In this document: positions 10,768 through 21,949 of the stretch, one piece after another | Layout: each line of letters opens with the position of its first letter | Numbering within the stretch: position 1 is the first letter of the stretch | Assembly: GCA_013339895.1 (NCBI GenBank) | Contig: JABACO010000006.1 | Coordinates: 2,581,319-2,645,318 of the forward strand | DNA length: 64,000 bases | Direction: 5' to 3' | Source: Ephydatia muelleri | Lineage: Eukaryota; Porifera; Demospongiae; Spongillida; Spongillidae | Translations under genes and position numbers: made by a program | The notes under the pieces: model-generated | Seen by the model: only the letters and a program-made list of their open reading frames with translations | Databases searched by the model: none | What the model was told of the DNA's origin: nothing

Positions 10768-10790
10768 CTTGCCCCTCCTTAGAACTAGCT
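10768..10790 (-). other. Polypurine tract of Gypsy C
   Basis: On - the sequence AAGGAGGGGCAAG directly abuts the 3' LTR start TGTAACA. A purine run here primes plus-strand DNA synthesis in LTR retrotransposons. Confidence 0.75.
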
Positions 10791-10918
10791 TGTCCACAAG
10801 CATGGCAGAAATAAACACCATATCTCTCTGGTAACCTGCGATCACGCCTAGGATACCTCTGTTCTTGGTTGTCAGATTGATTGTCCACATTAAGATCATC
10901 TTCAAAATAATGATCTAC

Positions 10919-11763
10919 TTAAGGAGAGCTCCAGGGTTTCCTGTTTCCTTCTTCTGCCTGCTCCATTGTTCCTGCTTGTAGTCGAGGTTGCATTCTATTA
11001 ACATGGACAACTCTTACTCTGTTCCCATCGCTTATCTCAACCGTGACTGGGCTCATGATTCTTGTAACCTTCCACTTTCCCTCCCATCTGGGATCCAACT
11101 TTCCCGCTGTTGGAACTGACAACCAAACAGGCTGCCCTACCTGAAACGATCTAACTTTTGTGTGCCTGTCATATGCAGCTTTTTTTAATGCTGAGCAGCT
11201 TGCTGTAGGTGAGTATCTACAAAGTCTTTAAGATGGTCAAGCTTTGTGCATAATGACTTGGAGTAGGTCATAGCATCAAAGGCATTGGTGGATGGAGGCA
11301 GTTTTGGTTGTCGACCAAACATCATTACAAATGGGGACACTCTAGTAGAGGAATGTATAGCTGTGCGATATGCAAACAAAACCAGAGACAGATGACACTC
11401 CCACTCCTCCTCCCATTCCACATACGTTCTGAGCAACTGCAGCAGTGACCGGTTAAATCTTTCAACCATACCATCACCCTGAGGGTGATATGCAGTAGTG
11501 TGGGACTTCTTGATCCCAAAAGCATCCAGCGTATGGCGAAGCAACAAGCTCTCAAAGGCCCGGCCCTGATCAGAGTGAATGATGCTAGGTAAGCCAAATA
11601 TGCAACAAAGCTTCACTAAAGCCTCATTGATTAAAGCAGCTGTTTGATTCTTAAGCGGAATGGCTTCAGCCCATTTGGTGAAGTAATCTTGCACCACCAT
11701 CAGATAACTATTGCCATTGGTAGAATTGGAACTTCTAAAATATCCACTGCAATCATTTCCCAT
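10919..11763 (-). pseudogene. Gypsy C integrase core and C-terminal domain
   Basis: On - the core includes DYFTKWAEAIPL, the second Asp in SDQGRAFES, and the Glu in HPQGDGMVERFN, ending FVMMFGRQPKLP. After a short gap at 11123-11184 the C-terminal part reads GKLDPRWEGKWKV and VHVNRMQPR. The zinc-binding part is in the upstream frame at 11764-11880. Frame breaks between the pieces make it non-functional. Confidence 0.85.
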
Positions 11764-12866
11764 GATCGACCAATAGGCATGCTGGTCAATGGAGCTGGTG
11801 TAGGATTAGGAAGTTTAGAACGTTGACAAAGGACACAGTTTTTACAGAACTCCTTCACTTCATTGTGTATGTTTGGCCAAAATGCCTCTTGCCGTAATCG
11901 TGCTAAAGTTTTCTCCACCCCCTGGTGTCCAGCTCCTGGAGCACTATGGCAGGAACGCAATGCCTTTTCACGCATGGTGTGAGGTATCAATGGCACTTGT
12001 ATTACATCTTCACAAGGCCCTATTGCATATCTTCGGTATACCACACCTTCTGACAATACTAGTTGAGACCAAAGATGAGCGTAACTCCTTAAAGGATACT
12101 GCCTCCATTTAGGTGGTCTCACGTGCGACGCCTTTAACCCCAACAAAACTTGATTCAGATGAGGGTCATGTTCTTGTGCATAACGAAGGGCTGCAATGTC
12201 TACTTCAGTTCTCACTGCTGATACCACATCTAATGGTTGGTAAGTTGGACGTCTTGAAAGAGCATCAGCATTGCTATTACTGCTACCCTTTTTGTATTCA
12301 ATGTGGAAGTCGTACTCTTGCAATGCCAATGCCCACCGACATAGAAGACCCTCCATTTTCTGAGCAGATAACCACTGTAACGGTGCATGATCAGTCACAA
12401 CAGTGAAAGGTCTCCCTAGCAGATAGTGGCGGAACTGCTTAGTTGCATAAACGATTGCCAAACACTCCTTTTGGATGACGCTGTAATTCTTCTCAGATTT
12501 TGAAAGGGTACGACTAGCATATGCAACAACACGCCCCTCCTGCTCTAACACAGCCCCTATTCCAGTGTTGCTAGCGTCGGTAGCCAGAACAAATTGACCA
12601 GCTCCAGAGCCAAACTTGGGGTATGCCAAGATGGGTGCCTGAGTTAACTGTTTCTTCAAGGCATTGAAAGATGCATCACATTCTGGAGTCCAGCTGTACA
12701 TTGTACCCTTCTCTGTCAGCTGATGCAGGGGAGCCGCAATGTTTGCAAAATTCAGCACGTACCGGTGATAATACGATGCAAGTCCCAGAAACTGACGTAC
12801 TTCTGAAGCATCCGAAGGTACTGGCCAGTCCTTCACAGCTTGTACCTTTCCTCTATCTGGAGCCAT
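11764..12866 (-). pseudogene. Gypsy C RT thumb, RNase H and integrase zinc finger
   Basis: The frame starts after an in-frame stop (12866-12868, probably a Trp codon turned stop) and covers the RT connection (VRQFLGLASYYHRYV), RNase H (LATDASNTGIGAVL, TDHAPLQWL, NADALSRRP) and the integrase H2C2 finger (HQGVEKTL..., NCVLCQRSK). The order RNase H then integrase is the usual Ty3/Gypsy order, unlike the second Gypsy in this window. Confidence 0.9.
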
Positions 12867-13636
12867 TCACTCAGTTGTAAAAACATGTCCCAGATAGTGC
12901 ACCTTTGTTAGACCTATCTTGCACTTGTGTCCTCGTAAAGTAAGCCCAGCATCCTTAAGACGACTCAGTACTACAGCAAGATGGCCTACATGCTCAGCTT
13001 GAGTCTTCGAATGGATGAGAATGTCATCAAGATAAGTTGTAACATCACGAAACAACTTATTCATGAGACGCTGGAAAGACGCTGGTGCACCTGACAGTCC
13101 AAAAGGCATTCTCAGAAACTGGAACAATCCTAGACCTGGTCCAGGACAGAAGGCTGTTTTTCACAATCACTATGATGCACTGGTAGCTGCCAATACCCAG
13201 ACTGAAGATCTAACATGGAAAACATTCCACACTCTGACAATCTATCTTGAACCTCATCTGGAAGTGGCAGAGGGTATGCATCTTTCACCATGTTTTTGTT
13301 CAGGGCACGATAATCGACACAGAGTCGAATCTCGCCAGATTTTTTCTTGGTGTACACTGCTGGGGCCATCCACGGACTGCTGCTTTCCTCTATTATGCCT
13401 TCAGCTAGCATATCCTTGATGAGCTTGTCCACTTCCTGTCGATACTCTGCTGGAATACGGCGAGGTGGTACCCTGATAGGTGATCCAGAGGTTGGAATGA
13501 AATGATGTGTGAGAGTAGTAACCCCTGGAGAATTTCGAAAAAGATCCTTGTATTTCTCAAGAAGCTGCCGTAATGTTTTATCTTCCACTTCAGGCAGTGT
13601 GACGTCATCTGTTTCTTGAACTTTGGAATGGCACAT
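12867..13636 (-). pseudogene. Gypsy C reverse transcriptase palm and fingers
   Basis: On -, RT motifs appear in order: IRLCVDYRALNKN, LDLQSGYWQLPV, then after a frameshift near 13130-13150 FLRMPFGLSGAPASFQRL and the catalytic TYLDDILIHS. The two frames together make a normal-length RT core. The frameshift and the downstream stop mean no full enzyme is made. Confidence 0.9.
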
Positions 13637-14486
13637 TGCTCAATTTGAAGATCCTCATTACCTTCTGGCTCTGTATGTTTAGAGGAAATTGCAGCTGTAG
13701 TTGAGGAATACTTCTTCTGTTCCGAACTTGAATTATGTGATGCTGCTTCCTGACTACTATGATGTACTCGAACAGGGCAATAAGAAAAATCCAATGAAAG
13801 ATGTTGCTGTTGAAGAAAATCAACCCCCACTATGACTGGTGAGATGAGGCTCTTAACTACCAGAAAACTGTGAGACACAGGAGACTCCAGACCATCAAAG
13901 CTCACTCTCGCTTCAACTTGCTGAAGGATTGGCAACGCAGCACCCGAAGCTGTGACTAGTTTAATCTTATTTGAGTCGCTCTGCTTCGTAACCTGCTCTG
14001 GCGTTATTTTCCTTGCTATATCTTGCCTTATCAAAGATACTGACGACCCCGAATCAAGCATTATATTGACTTGCACCCCGCATAACTCTCCTTTTAGAAT
14101 ACATGTAGCTAACTTACTCTTCGTGGTAGTTACCATGGTGACGTCAAACGGAGCTACTGGCGACTCGAATGTCCGCCGCTCCGACCTTGAGCGGACACCC
14201 CACTGACAGAAGTTTTCCTGGAGACAGTTTTTGGCTATATGTCCTGCACGTCCACAAATAAAACATTTTCTTGACTGAAGTGGTCTGTTTTTCAGAGCGG
14301 GACAATTTCGCTTCACGTGTCCTTGCTGATTGCAATGGTAGCAAGTGACGGAGCGAGGTAATGACTTTTCTCCTCGAAGAGCGGCCACTTGCTCTGCCAG
14401 CTCATCAACCTGCTTGCGCAGCTTCAGCTCTACCTCACTGAGTGCTGTTGACACTGTTGCCACGGCCGTAGGCAGTGTTGCCGCGG
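13637..14486 (-). pseudogene. Gypsy C gag C-terminus (two zinc knuckles) and aspartic protease
   Basis: On - a coiled-coil-like stretch (LRKQVDELAEQVAALR) is followed by two CCHC knuckles (CYHCNQQGHVKRNC and CFICGRAGHIAKNC) and a retropepsin active site (MLDSGSSVSLI). The frame then decays. The N-terminal side of this frame at 14487-14598 is inserted GC-rich repeat, not gag. Confidence 0.85.
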
Positions 14487-14888
14487 CCAGCCGTGGCCGT
14501 CCGGTAGCCGTCAAAAATTGCCGGTTTTTATGCTGACCGTCAGTGATCATGAACCGCCAATTGCAACATGCCTGGCAGTCTGAGCCGGTGGCCGTCATAT
14601 ATTTGGCGGCTGACCGTCAAAAATATGAGCCGGTCTTTGACGGTCACGATTAATTAATTCTTAAATAAACTGCAATTATAACATGCATAATTATTAAGAT
14701 TATATACATAAACCACATGCTACATCCCATAAAGTGTTTTGAATAGATCGACCCCTTGTTAAGAAGAACTACACCTGTGGGATAGAGGAAACTATATCTG
14801 TTTTCGCGTGTGTGATTGGAGTTTTGAAATACAGAGATTTGACCGTCGCGTACAGTATAGCGCGCTGTATTACATGTATGGCCGACAC

Positions 14889-15008
14889 TAGTCTCGTACC
14901 CAGACCCATGTTTTCACAGCAGCGGATGTATTACATCACCGCTCTTTCCACGTAGCGGTGATGCAATCCACCCGCAGCTGTGGGAATCAGGGTCTGGGTA
15001 CGAGAATA
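14889..15008. mobile_element. Palindromic MITE with 9-bp target duplication (copy 1)
   Basis: Ends are TAGTCTCGTACCCAGACC and its near reverse complement. GGCCGACAC flanks both sides (14880-14888 and 15009-15017). The same family recurs at 27545-27624 and 56341-56471. Nine-base duplications point to Mutator- or Merlin-like transposases. Confidence 0.8.
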
Positions 15009-15659
15009 GGCCGACACGACGTAATTAGGAGGAAGAAAACTGATCCATCTGCCAACTCCCCCAGTATTCCCACATTTCCCACATTCCCACAATTTCCCCA
15101 CAGTCTCTAAAATGGCACTAAAGTATCTGGCTATTCCAGCATCAGGTACACCATCAGAGCGAACTAAACTAATACTTGAACGCAAAAGATGGAGAATGGA
15201 CTAGAAAGAGTTTTGCTGTTACGTTGTCTTTAAACTATAAATATACCCTTCCTCGATGATTATACCTACAATTATACTGTTCTTATTATTCACACAAAAT
15301 TCATTATTATTTACACGCTGATGACGCGTATACATGTAAGCTTGTACAGGTAATCAATTCCCAGCCCTAGGCGGTTGACCGCCGACCGTGACCGCCAAAC
15401 TCGAGATTTGACGGTTTTGGGCGGTCAGAAATGGCCGTGATCGTGTCGGATAGGCTGCTAACGGTTGGCCGTGGCCGTGACCGGGAAGGATTGATGCCGG
15501 TGTCACAGGAGTACGCGTCCCCCGACGTACGCGTCCGCCCGGACTCGGGGTCCTAGGATACTAGGTCCGCCGGACAACCAGTCCTAGGAGCCACTGTCCC
15601 CCCGGACAACGTATTCTAGGATAGTGTGTCCCTCCTTAGGAGTAGCTGTCCCCCCGGAC

Positions 15660-16070
15660 AGCGTATGCTAGGATAGCATGTCCCCAATATACATTATTTT
15701 CTTTTCACTTATCACCAAGTCTAGTCTAATATGTATACTAGTTAATGGTATTATTGTAGCATTTTCCTATATATAGTCATTGTACCCATTCTAAGCTGAG
15801 CTAGCTACATGCACATGCATGGTATGCTATATAGCCATCATGGTCAGGGTAGTATAATAGTTCTTTAGTAGTGGTGTTTCATGTGTTATAGTTCTTTGTT
15901 TTTATAGTGTTGTATATTAATAATAATTATATAGCTTATCAAGGTTTTCAATAGAGATTATATATGTACCTATAGCTTATCGTGATTTTTAATAGATTAT
16001 TAAACGATATATCTGATCATACAACATGTCAGTGATAAATACATGAAACGAGTATACATAAAAAATAATG
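15660..16070. other. 3' non-coding part of Ginger1 B
   Basis: AT-rich sequence between the subterminal repeats and the stop codon of the protease gene. No gene seen. Confidence 0.5.
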
Positions 16071-16072
16071 TT

Positions 16073-17373
16073 CAGTTGGGCTGACATTTTTTACAATTCC
16101 ATTTGTATTTATTATTGTTTCACGCTTCTTTGGAATGGATATGTCACATTCTTTGTGGAACCATTCTTTACAAGAATCGCACTGAATCATTAATCCAGCA
16201 TCTGGCATCCTACAATAGCACCTCACGTGTACGCTCTTTTTTTGTGCTATAGCACGACTACTGATTGGACGATCTGAAGCAGGAAATGGAGTAAATCTTC
16301 TATTTTGTAAACAATTTAAGAGATGTGGACGCATCAGTACTGCACTATAGTTCCTTTTACACACGTCTTGACCAGAGCATAGATCTACGGCAAAAGCAAT
16401 GGCATATAGGCCGCAGTCAGAATGATTGGTTTGCTTCACAGTATCCATGAAATGGAGATGTACCGCATCGTTAGGTGTACATAGAATTGCACATATTTGT
16501 TCAATGATATAAAACTATTGCAGGTGTCATAAAGACTATCGAAAACGTTCACGAGGCCAGATGGCAATCCAATGGTCGAAATAGTCACCCAATGATCATC
16601 TCCATTGTGTAGAATTTGAATGAACTCTCTCATTACATCGAATCTTATATTATAAGCCAAGGTTGTAGCTTGAAATCCCGGTCGGCCATATTGGCTATGG
16701 AGAAGGAACTGTGAAGCATTAATCAGTACATCATCTACCCACTTGTTACTCTCCAGGATGCATCTGTGTTCTTCATAGAGCTTAACATCTTCCACTTCCA
16801 TCCATTGTTTACGACATCTAACCTTTCTGGCTTTCTTTATCGGCTTCTCTTCATCACTGGTTTTCTTACTTTGTTGTTTCTCCTCATCACAATCATTCAT
16901 GCTAACTTTTGCTTCATTCATTGTACATTTATCAGGTCGTAATTTAATGAATCCAGAGGCGCAAACATTCAAATCTGGCTTACTGGCTAAGTTTAGGCTG
17001 TCAAGAACCACACCATCTTTATTGTACATCTTTCTTGTCTCCATAACCCACTGACAGAATGCATCAATATTCGCTGCAGACATTAGGAAGTATCTTTTGC
17101 CATATCTAATAATGGTCTTAATACTAATGCCACTGGATTTGAACCAACACTCCAGAAGTTGAAGAGACTCCACTGGATAGAAACTTCCATTAATGTCATG
17201 CTTTCTGAAATGATCAAACTCTTCGGAAAGTTTTTCCTTCATTATTACAAACTGCCCTCCGCAGAAATCTCTTAAGGTGCTTCTTTATTATATGCACGAT
17301 GAGTCAGCCAGTGCTCTACAATAAGATCCTTGTTCAGGGCATATTCACCAGCTTCAGAATTTAATCCAGTTGT
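16073..17373 (-). pseudogene. Ginger1 B: linker module, Ulp1 (C48) protease and PHD finger
   Basis: On -, after the acceptor at 17374-17376, the protein matches element A's module (FCGGQFVIM, SEEFDHF, LQLLECWF, GKRYFLMSAANIDAFCQWV). The Ulp1 triad follows: His in DDHWVTIS, Asp in VNVFDSLYD, Cys in SDCGLYAIAFA. A PHD finger comes next (RCYCRMPDAG, QCDSCKEWFHKEC), whose last cysteine pair is recovered in a shifted frame just before the stop at 16073-16075. Three single-step frameshifts are visible, near 17270, 16495 and 16090. The domain suggests cleavage of SUMO-like tags together with chromatin reading by the PHD, which is inferred from the families. Confidence 0.85.
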
Positions 17374-17495
17374 CTAATAAAAAGGAAAACCAAGTAAGGT
17401 AATATTTTATACCGGTGTACTTAGGAAATACATGTACGAGTATATAAATTTACATAACGTACATAAAATAACGTATTAAAGACTGAATAACTTAC

Positions 17496-17815
17496 ATCAA
17501 AGTCATCATCATCTTCTGCTGGATTAAATGCAAGTTCATTGGCACCTGTTCGCCATAATCGAAACAATTGTGGTGAAAACAATTGCTCATGAAGCAGTTC
17601 ACGAGTAGAAATTTCACTGCAATAGATTTTTTCATTGTGAGAATCAGTCACATCTATGGCCAGTCTCTCTTTGCTTGCACTTTCTTCATTGTGAGATGCA
17701 GTAAAATCCTGTTCAATTTTGCTTGCTATCTCCTCGTCACTAGCACCAGCATGAACTTGCCCTAGATCACTAGCAGCTTCATGAATTTGCCTTTCTTCAT
17801 ATGTTTTCAACTGGA
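17496..17815 (-). pseudogene. Ginger1 B acidic linker exon
   Basis: An open exon on - rich in Glu, Asp and Ser, with loose repeats of ASHNEE/DSHNEK type. It ends AEDDDDFD immediately before a donor, the same splice position as element A's EDDEAFD. It links the integrase barrel to the protease half. The two linkers share position but not repeat sequence. Confidence 0.65.
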
Positions 17816-17839
17816 TTGAATTATATAATTTTTTTAAAA

Positions 17840-19776
17840 CCTTGCCGTGTTCAAATACAACCCCTTATCACACACTTCAGCTATTGTAAAAGGGCCTGTC
17901 CACTCATCGTCCATTTTCCCTCCTTTTCGAGAAAGCTTTCTCATATTTCTTAAAAGAACTGGGCTTCCTAGTTTGAATTCTGCCTTTGCATGCTTGCGGT
18001 CATAGTAAAGCTTTTTTTTAGCTTGAGCATTTTCAATGTTAGATGCAACTTTCATAAAAGTCTCAGTGCGTATCGTATCCAACCTTGCAGCATGCCTCTG
18101 AGCTTCACTTTCAATTTCTGGGATTGCATGACCATTATAGGGTGTGTAACCGGTTATCAGGTTATTCGGGTTATTCGAATATTCGCAAAAACCTATCCGT
18201 TCGAATAGCAACTTAGCATTACTCGGAAAAATCGATTAGTTAATTTTATCTATTCGAAATAACCGGTTTATGTTTCTCCATTCGGAGGTACTTAGGTATT
18301 CGTCGTCAGCATCGACAATTCGCCCATTATTCGAAGACCTTTTTATACCGATATCCGGATATGATTTTCAATTGAGTATTTTATAATTAGAGTTATATAT
18401 ATAATACGTCACTGTTGTTTTTACTATTTATACATACTTAACGACATCGGACCGGAAGCAATCAATAATTGAGTAAATAGACAGTAATATAATAGAAAAT
18501 ATTTAATGTGCATCAATTGGGGATACAAAATATACAGCGTGTACTAGCTCAATGCTGTTATCGTCGTCTTCAAGTAAGTAACGAAGTTCATTACTATATG
18601 CCATGAGTTGTGGTTATATGTAGTTGCAATAAATGTATGTACCAGTACTATAGTATTGCATTGTTTTATTGTACAGTGGTACGAAGTGAACATATTGCGC
18701 ATATAGTGAGTATTGCGCTAGCGAGTGAAATAGAATGACAGACTTCAAGTACGTATGCGCGCTCTGTTTGAGTAATTAGAGAGCATTACGCAATCGTACT
18801 AATAGGAAATTTCATATGCATTTAGCGAGAACGGAAATGGAGTGTTGTGGGATGATTGTAAGTGGAGTACGTGATTGTAGGTGATGTAGGGTGAGTTTAT
18901 AATGGTGATGTCTGGTCTCAGTGGTTAGTGTTGGATGGTTAGGTCTACATTACTATTGATATGTACAAGTGCATGGTAAAGACATACAATTTATCAAACT
19001 CTATTTGGCAAACACATGCTACTGTAGACCTTTGTGTCTCTGTGTTTTCAATTGACATGCATAGCTCTAGTTTGGGTGCAAGACCAGGTGGATTTCTGTG
19101 CAGACATATATTATCTTCTCAGTGTGCACTCCACAAGCACCATAACCTGAATAACCTAGGTATTCGGCAGAAAATTTGGCAAAACCTATTCGGAAAAATC
19201 GATTATGTTTTTTAAACTATTCGGAAAAATCGATTTTCAGATCCACAAAAACCTGAAAAATCGATTAGTGTTTTAAAAGTATTCGGAAAAATCGATTTTC
19301 ATTATGTAGGGGAGGTTACACACCCTAGACCATTATCCACATTACTGGTGTGTAGCTGGATGGGTAATACTGCTTCTCTACCGTACATAAGAAAAAAGGG
19401 TGTGTATTTAGTTGTAGCATGAACACTTGTACGATATGAGAAAAGAACTGATTCTAAGTGTTCGTCCCAGTCATCTTGATCAGCATTATTATATTTAACA
19501 AGCGACTTTGTAACAGTTTGATTCTTTCTTTCGTCAAGTCCGTTGGTTTGCGGGTGGTATGCGCTTGCAATACGATGCTCAGTTCCCGTCAGTAAAAAAA
19601 GCTTCTCATTTAGTGCATTTACAAACTCACGACCCTGATCTGAAATGCATACTTTAAAACAGCCAAACCTAGCAATTAGGGAATAAATGAAATTGGCTAT
19701 CCCTTCAGCACATTTGGATGGAAGAGCTTGAGCTTCGGGCCATTTTGAAAAATAGTCTGTGCATGTTACTAGAAAC
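17840..19776 (-). pseudogene. Ginger1 B integrase core (second half) and GPY/F barrel, split by a hAT element
   Basis: On -, the exon from 19776 reads a DYFSKWPEAQAL segment, second Asp in ISDQGREFVN, Glu in HPQTNGLDERKN and ends YTPFFLMYGREAVLP-like before the hAT insertion at 19327. It resumes at 18137 with a helical stretch (SNIENAQAKKKLYYDRKHAK) and the barrel (KMDDEWTGPFTIAEV). Removing the insertion with one copy of its 8-bp duplication keeps the frame, so the gene was open here when the hAT element arrived. Confidence 0.85.
18138..19327. mobile_element. Non-autonomous hAT element, 1190 bp
   Basis: The ends are TAGGGTGTGTAACC and its reverse complement. The 8-bp sequence GACCATTA flanks both sides (18130-18137, 19328-19335), as for hAT transposons. 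Both ends hold repeated ATTCGGAAAAATCGATT words. No transposase is encoded. Confidence 0.92.
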
Positions 19777-19791
19777 CTGACAGAAGATCAC

Positions 19792-20473
19792 AAAATGGCA
19801 ATGTGAGGATAAATATCAATGCTGTTTAATTATCAACGTACACACTGCACAAAAACGTACTGTAGAGTCCCGGATACAACACCCCCTCCGCCTCCATGGA
19901 GAAAATGGAATGTTTTTTTACACGAGCATATCTCCATCACCATAAGCGCTAGGACTAACCAATTATGTTGTTTGAGAAATAAAAGTTTGTTCAATATTAA
20001 TTTTATTATAAGTAACTACTATAGCGCTTATTGTTTTACTGAGATACGATCGGTTAAGAAAAAAAGTAATTTTTTCTATGCATACATGGGGATGGAGAGG
20101 AAGGTATTATAATTATACCCGGAACTTTACGACATTTGTTCCATAATAAATAAGGAAGAAGCAATGTACAAAGAGAATAAAATAAGTACCTAGTACAAAT
20201 AAACACAAGCCAATATTTTTTCACACTTAGTCTGTTGCAAATATGCAAGGAGTTGCTTAAATTACATCAATCCCCAAACCACATTACCATTTCACTCTGG
20301 AGCCATCAGTGCAAAAACAGGCTAGGATATATAGATTATGAACGCAAAAGATAACCTTGTTCGAACAAAATAATATAATTTTTTTGTACAACTTCTCCCA
20401 TTTTGTTGCATAATTACTTGTTTTTATACACTATGTACAATCGATTACATGAAGCCCAGCATGAGAACTTAAC
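19792..20473 (-). other. Long intron or non-coding stretch within Ginger1 B
   Basis: Lies between the exon starting at 19776 and the donor at 20468-20473. AT-rich, no domain seen. It is much longer than the other introns of these elements, so a further insertion here is possible. Confidence 0.4.
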
Positions 20474-20711
20474 CTGTTATTAATACGTGTCAGTGTCAAC
20501 GGTCCAACGAGATCAATTCCAACTTAATGCCACACTTCAGACCTCACTGGAATGGGATGTAGCTCTGCAGAGGCCTTGCTTAGCTTCTTATTGGTTCGCT
20601 GACATGTATCACACGTTCAAATATGTTCTTTAATGTCGTTGGTCATATCATGCCAGTAGAAACGAGAGCATGCCTTCTGCAATGTTTTATCCCTGCCAAA
20701 ATGGCCTCCAC
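20474..20711 (-). pseudogene. Ginger1 B exon: integrase zinc finger and first catalytic Asp
   Basis: On -, after a CAG acceptor, the H2C2 finger is visible (GGHFGRDKTLQ..FYWHDM..TCDTCQRTNKK), then VGIDLVGPLTL with the first DDE aspartate. Two in-frame stops (one inside the finger, one before the Asp segment) inactivate it. Donor GTTAAG follows. Confidence 0.8.
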
Positions 20712-20775
20712 CTGGTCATGCATGAAAATGGAATACAATGTCATGATGTTTACATGATACACAAGGAGATATTAC

Positions 20776-21361
20776 CTAGTTTATCATCGTGGCAAGCTTC
20801 AGTCACTCTCTTCTGGTCTTCTTCATCAAACACCCAACGTCTTCTATCATCACCTTTGGTATACAACTGACCATCCTCGAGTACAAACTCTCCTGCTTTC
20901 CTGCGTATCGTCCTCTTCCAGTTCTTTTCAGCATCTACTCTGTACGCCCTTTCCATAATATATTTCATTACGTCTTGATACAGCAGCTTTTCTTGGTCTT
21001 TCTTCTCACTCCTACTCATTTCCTTTTCACTCCCTTCGCTCATTTCCTTTTCGCTCCTTCCGCTCAATTCCTTTTCGCTCCTTTTCTTTTCACTACTTTC
21101 GCTCGTTTTCTGTTCACTCCTTCTGCTTATTTCCTTTTCATTCCTTCCGCTCGTTTCCTTTTCGCTCGAATCGCTCCTTTCCTTTTCACTCATTTCCTTT
21201 TCATTCCTTCCGCTCGTTTCCTTTTCCGCCCTCGAATCGCTCATTTCCTTTTCACTCCTTCCGCTCGTTTCCTTTTTCCTCCTTCCACGCGTTTCCTTTT
21301 CACTCCTTTTCTTTTCACTCGTTTCGCTCGTCATTTCATAAACTTTTAAACACGTGCGCAT
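20776..21361 (-). pseudogene. Ginger1 B exon 1: charged repeat region and N-terminal module
   Basis: The exon opens with about 100 residues of short Ser/Glu/Lys/Arg repeats (SGRNEKEMS type) from a roughly 24-30 bp minisatellite. It ends with the conserved module KRTIRRKAGEFVLEDGQLYTK shared with element A, then CHDDK and a donor. Start could be 21361 or the second Met about 10 codons in. The repeat block makes this exon much longer than in element A. Confidence 0.65.
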
Positions 21362-21760
21362 GTTTAGTATTATTAATATTGCGTCTGTCAGGGCCAGACT
21401 GATCCTGCCTGGCCACTGAATGAGGTGACAATTGAGACCTGAAATGGAGAGGGGACTGCGCTTCTAGAAGGATCTCGGGGTGTGTGTATGCTGACACATG
21501 GTTGTGCATTGGTATTTAAGTGTATTGATGCATTGATTATGATTTAATTTGGCGTGGAACGACCTAGCGAACGTGGTGGTAACCCTGACAGCGTCACTGA
21601 GATTCTAGGGCATCGGATGTTATACTATATTGTACATAAATACTGATTTCCAAAGCTATATATTATTATATATATATCTGCTGCTTATGGGCAAAGATTA
21701 ATTTATTTGGCTTACCTATACCTCCTGCTACCGGTAACGAAGTCAACAAGGGGCAATGGG
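21362..21760. other. 5' non-coding part of Ginger1 B
   Basis: Sequence between the first exon and the subterminal repeats (21760-21881). It should hold the promoter, but I see no definite elements beyond short TATATAT runs near 21660. Confidence 0.4.
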
Positions 21761-21949
21761 GGACCTCGTATCCTAGGACCACGCGTCCGGCCGGACGGGT
21801 AATCCTAACGGCGGACCTAGTATCCTAGGATCACGAGTCCGGCCGGACGCGTAATACGGGGGGACGCGTACTCCTGTGACACCGGCCATTGCTGGCCGTG
21901 ACCGTGACCGTCAGGGGTCTAATCCGGTCAGCCGGCCGTCCGGGACTTG

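Larger units (their letters stand above)
15501..21881 (-). mobile_element. Ginger1 DNA transposon with Ulp1 protease and PHD finger (element B)
   Basis: The ends are TGTCACAGGAGTACGCGTCC at 15501 and its exact reverse complement finishing at 21881. CCGG flanks each side (15497-15500 and 21882-21885), which is the target preference published for Ginger1. The interior, on -, codes for an N-terminal module, integrase zinc finger and DDE core, barrel, linker, Ulp1 protease and PHD finger. Internal stops and frameshifts, plus a 1.19 kb hAT insertion (18138-19327), make it inactive. Subterminal GTCC..GGAC palindromes resemble those of element A. Confidence 0.95.
14487..21945. mobile_element. GC-rich interspersed element (about 1.1 kb) carrying later insertions
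   Basis: Sequences rich in GGCCGTGACCGT and TTGACGGTCA words flank the Ginger1 element on both sides (14487-14650, 15360-15496 and 21886-21945) and separate it from gag. The middle, 14650-15360, is AT-rich non-coding with a MITE. I infer one non-autonomous element inserted into gag. The ends and target duplication could not be defined, so the borders are approximate and the class is unknown. Confidence 0.5.

Noticed and set aside
12113..13419. Several + strand frames of 80-120 codons
   Set aside because: They are antisense shadows of the Gypsy C pol gene on -.
20789..21349. Phe-rich 186-codon frame on +
   Set aside because: It is the shadow of the Ginger1 B exon 1 charged repeats on -.
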